Below, in pieces: positions 17,130-26,100 of a stretch of 64,000 nt of DNA (positions within the stretch are counted from its first letter, which is position 1; the number at the start of each line of letters is the position of its first letter). Source of the stretch: a virus; IMG/VR virus record IMGVR_UViG_3300028393_000019, positions 1-64,000 of that record; one strand, 5' to 3'. The translations under genes and the position numbers were made by a program. A model generated the notes under the pieces. The model worked only from the letters and a program-made list of their open reading frames with translations. It was not told the DNA's origin and made no database searches.

Positions 17130-20100
17130 ATGGCAGAATTTAAACTAGGTAGAATTAAGTTTGTGTACCAAGGTCCTTGGGCACAAAACAACGCATATGT
17201 AGTTGACGACGTGGTTACTGTAAGCGGTAAAACGTATATTTGCGTAGTTAGTCATACTTCTACAAACTCAGCAACAGGGTTTGCTACAGATTTAGCTTAC
17301 AATCCTACCAACTGGAATTTGATTGCCGACGGAGCAAAATGGATCGGAGCATGGTCAAATGGAACATACTATAATGTTAGCGACCAAGTATCATACGGCG
17401 GCGTAGTTTATCAATGCTTAACCTCGCATACTAGCACAGCATCAACAGCTACAATAACTGCGACAGGATTTACAGTTTTTGCAGGAACAGCAACCTTGAC
17501 TTATGCCAGCCAAGTAGTTCAACCATTCCTTGTCGGATCAACTGTTACTCTTTCAGGATTCAGCCCAAGTACTACTAGCACTCCTAGTACAGTTAACTCA
17601 ACATTTACAGTTGCAAGTTGTACAACAACACAAATTACATTTGCAATAACTGGCACATATACTGTATCAATCTTGGGTACAGTGTCTGGTACAAGTCAGC
17701 TAGGACTCGAGCAAGACCAAAGCAAGTGGGTAGCCTTTGCCAGTAACTTTAATTGGTCTCAGGGCTGGTCTACCAACTATCGATATAAAGTTCGTGACCT
17801 AGTCACCAACGGTGGCTATACATACGTTTGTAATACTGCTCACGTCAGTGCCAACACAGTTGCCCTAGGCCTAGAAGCAGATCTTTCTAAATGGGACACA
17901 TTCAATGCAGGAATTATATATCGCCAAACATGGAGCGGTAGCAGTGTAACATATCGCCTAAATGATGTTGTTACCTATGGCGCCGATCTATGGATTTGTA
18001 CAACTGCACATACGTCAACGGGAACTGTATTAGATGTAACTAAATTTAGTATTTTTGTTAACGGTTTTGAATTTTCAAACAGTTGGAATTCAACGACAAA
18101 CTATGTTATAGGTGACATGGTCACGTATGGCGGCTACACTTACACTGCTATACAAAACGGAAACGGACAAACTCCTAGTACTGCTACAGGGTATTGGCAA
18201 CCATTTACCACTGGATTTAATTTCCGTGGTGATTGGTCTGGATCAAACAGTTACAGAATTGGTGATGTTGCCCGTGTTAGTGGATATACATATGTGGCGG
18301 CACTTGATAACACTGTACAACTTGTTCAAGCTATTGCTACAACAGTTTCTAGTGACGGTACTCGCCCTAATCAAATCACTATAGCCGCAGGTATTACTAT
18401 TACTGGTGCCAGTGTTACATCAACTACTGCTACACTAACTTATGCTTCACAATCACAAATTCCGTTTGTTGCAGGACAAACTATTGTAGTTGCCGGTGTG
18501 ACTAATACCGCTTACAACGGTACATTTATTGTAACAGGAACACCAAGTGTAACACAGGTGCAATATACACTGACTGGAAGTCCGGCAAGTAGTTCAGGCG
18601 GAACAGTTTCAGCAACAACTGCAAACTTGATTGTGGGATTACCAATTACATTTGGAACAGCATTGGGTAATTTGTTGACCACTGGCCAATATTATGTAAA
18701 TACGATCCCAGACAGTTCGCATTTTACTGTAACTGCAACACAGTTTAGTGGAACAGCTTTTGCGTTAGTATCTGCTACAGGTACAAGTGCAGGCACTACC
18801 AATCCTAAACCACCATTTACCACATATTGGAGTCAGTTGAATTCGGGATTCAAATGGAATCCGACAAACAATTCTTATTCAGCGGTAGCCGGTACCAATA
18901 TTATTGGATCTGGAACTAGTGCGACTTGGAACGTAACTGCAAAGAATACAATTTACACTGTGACACTTAATGCAGGCGGCAGTGGATATGCCAACAGTGA
19001 TACCATAAAGATCTTAGGTACAAGTTTAGGCGGATTAAGTCCTGCCAATGACTTAACAATCACAGTTACTGGAACAAGTAGTGGAGTGATTACAGTATTT
19101 TCATCAACTGGTATTTCAGTCAGCTGGAGTACTAGTGTAACCTACGTAGCTGGAGATACTGTGCTGTGGGGCGTTAGCAGTTATACTTGTGTACTGGCAC
19201 ATGTCAGTGCAACCGGCAATCGCCCAGATAACGATGTAACTGGCACATACTGGAATTTATTGGCCAGCGGTGCTGAGTCAAGTGTATTGACCACACAAGG
19301 TGACACATTTTATTACGGTGCTAATGGACCAACTCGGTTGCCAATTGGTACAGACGGGCAAATCCTGCGTGTAAACAATACTACACCAGCATGGCAATAT
19401 TACGGACAGATCAACAACATTGTTTACGTCAGTCCAGCTGGTGTAGATACATTGGCCAACGGTCAAGGAACTACAATTGACAAGCCGTGGGCCACAATCA
19501 GATATGCATGTTATCAAATTGAAAACGGATATCTAAACCCCAATGCCAGTTTATTACTTGCAGTTAACAAGCAATTCTTATTGAAAGAAGTCAGCAATTA
19601 TGTTACCTACACATATCAAGCCAGTGTAACTGGTACTTCTGGAGGAGCATTCCTTACAGCCAATACAGCAGGCTTAAATGTGGGTATGCCAGTCACATTT
19701 ACTGCCCAAACAGGTAGTTTGACACTAACAGCGGCTGCTATTCCCAGTACTACTGTTTATTACATCAAAGCTATTGTAGCAAATACCAGCTTCACAGTTG
19801 CCAGTACTTATGGCGGAACAGCATTGACTGCTGCCGGTACTGGCACTGCTGTAGCAAAATATTACACATCACTGCCAACAGAAATTGAAAGAGATGCAGG
19901 ATTTACAATTGATGGATTTGTATTTGATCTAAGCCACGGCGGTACGTACAATACAAATCTTAATACGCTGTTGTTCTTTAACACTGCGGGTTCTGATTAC
20001 ATCAACAATTTTGTAAAATATGAAATTACACAGTTTATTGGAGCACAGACTTATCTACTGAGCCTGATAGGTAAGATACTAGCCAACTCGGCACCTGCCA

Positions 20101-23100
20101 ACAACTATCAAGCGTTGAACGGAATCAGTTCTGGTTCTAGAGCAATTCAAAATACAACAAGTGTTGCTACTTCAAGTGTGGAATCTGTTGCAATATCAAC
20201 AATCACATCATTGAGCACTATTCTAACCAATGCTATGGCATTAGGAAATACCAGTCAATTGCCGGCAGTAGTGACACCAGCTACCACAATCAGCGTAAAA
20301 ACTGGCACTTATAATGAAGTGTTACCTATTGTTGTACCATCATACACCGCCATAGTTGGTGACGAACTTCGTAGCACTATCGTTCAACCAGCGGCAGCTA
20401 ATCTTAATTTAGCGACTGACAAACCTAAATCAGTAGCATCTCTTGCACGTATTCAAGCAATATTGCCAACACTATTGGCTAACTCTACTGTAACTGCTAC
20501 TACCGGCAATACACAAACGCAGATTACCACATTGCCAGCAGGCGATACAGGTAGTCAATCGGCAGTGAATTCTGTGATGACTGGCATTGCCACAGTGCAA
20601 GACATGATTAATAACGGCTATCAAGCGACTCCTCCGTTCAGCTTTACAAACCCAACAGGATATAACACAAGTTTCTTAGCAGGCTTTGGTGATGGCGCAA
20701 CTCAAATCAAGAATAACTATACATTCATTAAGTATGAAGTGGCTAACTTTTTAAGCACAAATTACTCCACCCAATGGACTGCATTTGGCGCATCCTTACA
20801 AGCAGAAACATTGCGTGACGTTGGATTTATATTGGACGGCCTACAGTATGACATGACTTATGGTTGTAATAATCAAAGTCTTATTAATGGTAGCGCATAC
20901 TACTCATTAAATATTCTTCAAATTAGAGCTTCTTATTTGCCATCAACCGTGGCTTCTTTACAGCGTGTAGCAGGTATTATCAGTCAGATCGTAACAGCTA
21001 CAAGCGTTACTGCAACATCACAAACTGCTCCTTATACAGCAACACAATCAACTAGTGGTACAGCAGGATCAGCTGCCGCGGCAGCCTTTGCGGCGGCTCG
21101 TGTGCAGGACGTAATCTACTGGATAAACAACGGATTTGCCAATACAAGTACTTCAGCAGTAACTGGTAGTATTGCTACAACTGCTGGCGGAACACTAACC
21201 GTATCAGCAGTTACCAATGGAACACTAGTACCAGGAATGCTACTTACCGGTACTGGTGTAAGTACGCCAACATACATTGTAAATCAATCAACTGGTGTAA
21301 CTGCAATTGCCAGTCCAACTTTATCAAGCGGTGGCACAACTGGTACAAACACATTTGTTGTCAGTAGTGCAACTGGTATACTAGCTGGACAACTGGTAAC
21401 AGGTACCAATGTCCCAGCAGGCTCATATGTTATTTCAACTTATACTGCTGGCACAACTATCACTCTAGTTAACTACTGGGGATATCCAAGCAATTTTATT
21501 GCAACAGGCAGCGGAACATACAACTTCTACACAGCAGGCGGAACTGGCACATACTTGGTAAGTGTAAGCCAAACAGTATCAAGCACAACTATCACCGGAA
21601 ACTCAACTATTACTCCGATTACTAGCGGTGCGTATGCATTGGCTTCTACTGCACTACAAACAGCTTATACTATTGCCACTGCTAGAAATAGTGAAATTGC
21701 CAGTGATGCGCAAGTATGGGTACAAAAGTTCTATCAAGCATATTCTATTAGCACAACATTAACCAACAGAGATGCTGGTTTAGTTTCTGCAGGACTAGCA
21801 TGGGACTTATTGTTGCAGTCAAACTTTAATAGTATTGCTATTGGCCGTGCTTACAATAGATTGAACACTAGCGCATTAGCATTATTAGCAAATTCAAACA
21901 ACGAATTAGTAGCTACATTAGGTGCACTAAACTTTGTTGGTTATAAGATGAAACAGATTGTATCTAGTGGTTCTGTAATTAGAGCACAGACTACAATCGA
22001 CGACATGATCCAGTCAATTTATGGAACTGTATCGACAACATTGTCAGTAGCTACGACAAGTACAAACGTATTAACTGTAGGAACTACTACAAACGTGTTG
22101 CCAGGTATGCAAATTTCGTTTACAGGGTTACCAGCAAACATTACAACTACGGCAACATCTACAACAACAAGCACAAACGTAATTAACCTAGCTGCCACAG
22201 CGGCAAGTTTAGGTATTGTTGCTGGCCAGCAAATTTACTTTACAGGTGCAGTTGTTGGTAATTTAGTACCTAATCAGATGTATTATGTAATTAACCCGAG
22301 TGCTAGTACTATTCAAGTTAGTAACACATTTGGTGGAGCTGCCGTATCATTGAATAATGCTACTCCTGCCGCAACTATGAACGTGATAGTAAATAATGCA
22401 GGCGGATTATGGAACAACTACATTTATTATGTAAACACAGTTATTAGCGGAACTACACTAACTATCACTTCGGCTTATAAGAGTGGTACAGCCCTTGTGA
22501 TTAATAATACAGTCAGCGGTATGTCCGCAGTAGTGACTATTAATGCAAGTAGTCAAATTGCTGGAGCAACTCCTGGTGCAGAACGCAACGGAACATTAAC
22601 TTACGATAATACGCAAACCACTGTTCAAGGTTCAGAAATTCTACGTGCTAACATTAATTTCCTAGCAAATGAAGCTAGCGCCTACACAGCCGCAAACTTC
22701 AGCGGTACAGTAACTACTACCGCAACAGATGGTACTATTACAACTTCCGCGGCCCACAATTTAAAAGCAGGTGATCCTGTAAACTTTACAGCAACAACTG
22801 TTGTAACAACAGTTACTGGTACAAATACCAACGGCAATATCACAGTTAATAGTTCAACCGGGATGGTTGTCAACATGCCAGTTTCTTTCACAGGATCAGT
22901 ATTTGGTGGTTTGAGCATAGCAACAACATATTACATTAGAAGTATAAGCGGTACAACTGTTACATTGAGCACAGCATATCCAGCCAGTACCAGTCTATAT
23001 ACTCCAACAAGCACAACCACTGGTAGTGCAACAATGACAGTGGGTGGATTGTTTGGTGGCCTGACTGCAACCAACAGCAATACTGGATTAACACAACTTT

Positions 23101-26100
23101 ACTATGTGTTGACAGTGCCAACTACAACATCGTTGACTGTGTCAACAGTACAATCTGGTCAAGGAACACAAACCACCAGTACATGGACTGCGGCCAACGG
23201 CGTTGCCACTGTGATGTATTATTATAGTGTGGTCAAATGCTTGAGAGACACAACAAACATTGTTAATGCATTGATATATGATTTACAATTCCCAGGCAAT
23301 TACAAATCAATGAGAGCTGTGGAGTTATACAACAATGCTATCACTGGATCAGCCACTAAAAACATGTTCTTGGTACGAAATTCAACTGGTCTACGCAACA
23401 TGACCATGAACGGATTAACCGGTGTGCTGAGTGCCGCTAACGCCAACTTCACACGTCGCCCAACAGCTGGTGCGTATGCAAGTTTAGATCCAGGCTTTGG
23501 ACCAAACGATGCTAACAGCTGGATCTACGCTCGTTCATGCTATACACAAAACTGTACAATGTTTGGTTATGCATGTACCGGTGCTAAGGTTGACGGTGCA
23601 TTACACGCCGGCGGCAACCGTTCTATGGTTGCTAACGACTATACGACTATTATCGGTGACGGCATTGGATACTGGGTAACTGGCAGTAATGCTGTAGCAG
23701 AGCTTGTTTCGGTGTTTAACTACTACGGTTACTCAGGATATTTGAGTGAGTTGGGCGGACGTATACGTGCTACCAACGGTAATAGTTCATATGGTACATA
23801 CGGTGTGATTGCAGAAGGGGTTGATACATTTGAAACACCTATCTATGGCACATTGAACAATAGATATTATCAGGCACAAATAACCAATGTGGTTACAGAT
23901 GCTACTGATAAAGTGTACCGTTTTGAATTTGCCAATGCAGGTAGTAACTACACAAACACTGTTCACACTTTGAGTTCTCCAGGATACGGTACAGTTATTG
24001 TGGCAGACGAATTTAGAGATGCAGGCGTATTTGAAACTCGTTTGATTGACAATGGTGACAGCACTACATCTAGTGTTGGCGGAACAAGCTACTTAACCGC
24101 AACTAATAGTGCTCAGATTAGTGTGATAGGACAACTAGTAGTAGCAGCCACTGACACTGCATTAACTGGAGCCTATGCAGGTATGCGTGTGCAATTGACT
24201 GCTGGTACAGGTGTAGGACAATATGCAAATATTTTAACATTTACTAACGGTAACAAAGTTGCTACAATTGTGAAAGATAGCTTTGCACCATTAATTATTA
24301 CCGCTGCCGCAACAACAAATAATTTGTTTACAGTTGCTAGCACAGCAGGTATGTATACAGGTATGCCAGTGTATGTCTATACTGCATTCAGCTCATTGCT
24401 ATCGGTGCAGACTTTGTATTATGTAAATTCTGCCAACTTTAGTGCAACGCAATTCCAGTTGAGTCTAACATCAGGCGGTGCTGGCTCAGCAGTTAATATT
24501 GGTAGTAACGTGGCAGCGGTCACAGTTACCGTTACAGCAACAGCCGTTATAAACAACTTGATAACAGCCACTAATACACTAACAGCTGGGCAAGCAATAA
24601 CTTTCAACAGTAGTTTTAACGGTATTGATTCTGGTACAACATATTTTGTACTAGCAACAAACCTGACAACCAGTTCATTTGCTGTCGCAAGAGATCCATG
24701 GACCAATGTGGCAGTGACTATCACAGCAACTGGCAGTGCTACATCTACAGGTACTGTTGGGTCAGCAATGTATGCCGCTGGATGGGACCACGTATTGCCA
24801 GGTGTTGCAATCAATAATGGACCAGACTTGACCACTGGATATGTTATTGAACCGCGCATCAGCTACACTGCCCCGGGGTATCTGGCAACTGCTAGAACAC
24901 TCAACAACGCTGTAACAGGTGGCGCAGTGGCGTTTGGCAATGGGCGTTATATCACCGTAGGTACGGGTACAACTACCAACGTGTCAACAGATGGAAAAAC
25001 TTTTGCAAATGGCGGAACACTCACAAGCGCAACTTGGAACGGAGTTGTATATGGTGGTGGTGCTGGTGCTACAGCCACAGCAGTGATTGGCGGACTTGGC
25101 GGAACGGGTGCTGTATTAACCGCAGTGGTTGGTACTGGTGCTTATGCTACACAAATTGTAAGTATAACTATTGTTAGTGGCGGATATAATTATCTTACAC
25201 CTCCGAGCATTGTTATTGTCGGTGGTGGTGGAAGCGGTGCTACAGCCATATGTACTGTGTTGAATGGTGCTATTCAAACAGTGACTTTGAGTGTTAATGG
25301 TTCTGGTTATTCTAGCGCACCAACTGTGACTGCTAATACTTCAATTTTGGCAAGTATCACTGCCAATCAATACGGTCGTAATTATTTTAGTAGTCCACAA
25401 ATCACAGTAAGTCAGCCACAAGGATTAAGCCCAACGGCATATCCGCAAAGTGCTTCGGCAACACAGGGGACATACTATCAAACAGCAGCCGGAAGAATTT
25501 ATCTATGTATAACAGCTGGTACGACAAGTGCTACAATTCCATCATTTGATTATACAACTACGTCTGGTTATACAAATATTCAGAACGGTAGTGCGTACTT
25601 CACTTACATTGCTACACAAGCTCAAGTGGCATCGCCAACATTGACCAATAACGGTGTAAGTGCATTACCACTAAGCGTTGCAGGATACGGCTATACCAGT
25701 ACACCAACAGTGACAATAACTGATACCAGTGCAAAGTTTGTAGCAATAAGCAACAGTGCAAGCACAAGTACAAATACCAGTTACAGTTCAAACAACGGTA
25801 CCAGTTGGACCAACACCACAACCACTGTATTGAACTTGCGTTCACTAGCATATGGCAACGGTGTATATGTGGCAGTGGGCGGCGCAAGCGGTACAGCTAC
25901 CGCAGTATCTACTTCAGATATTGTGAGCGGCTGGACCAATCGCTCATCAAACATCACAGCTCTAGTGTCTGGCTATTATTCAGCAGTTACATACGGCGGA
26001 TCATACTTTGTAGCTGTTCAAAACGGTGCATTGATAACCAGTGTTACGCAAAATGCCAATACATGGACTCAGGGTGCCAACTTACCGTCAGGATTTACAG

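Noticed and set aside
24419-24859. 146-codon open frame on the - strand inside giant fibre 2
   Set aside because: Shadow of a Thr/Val-rich coding strand; no ribosome site or box, and composition mirrors the + strand gene.
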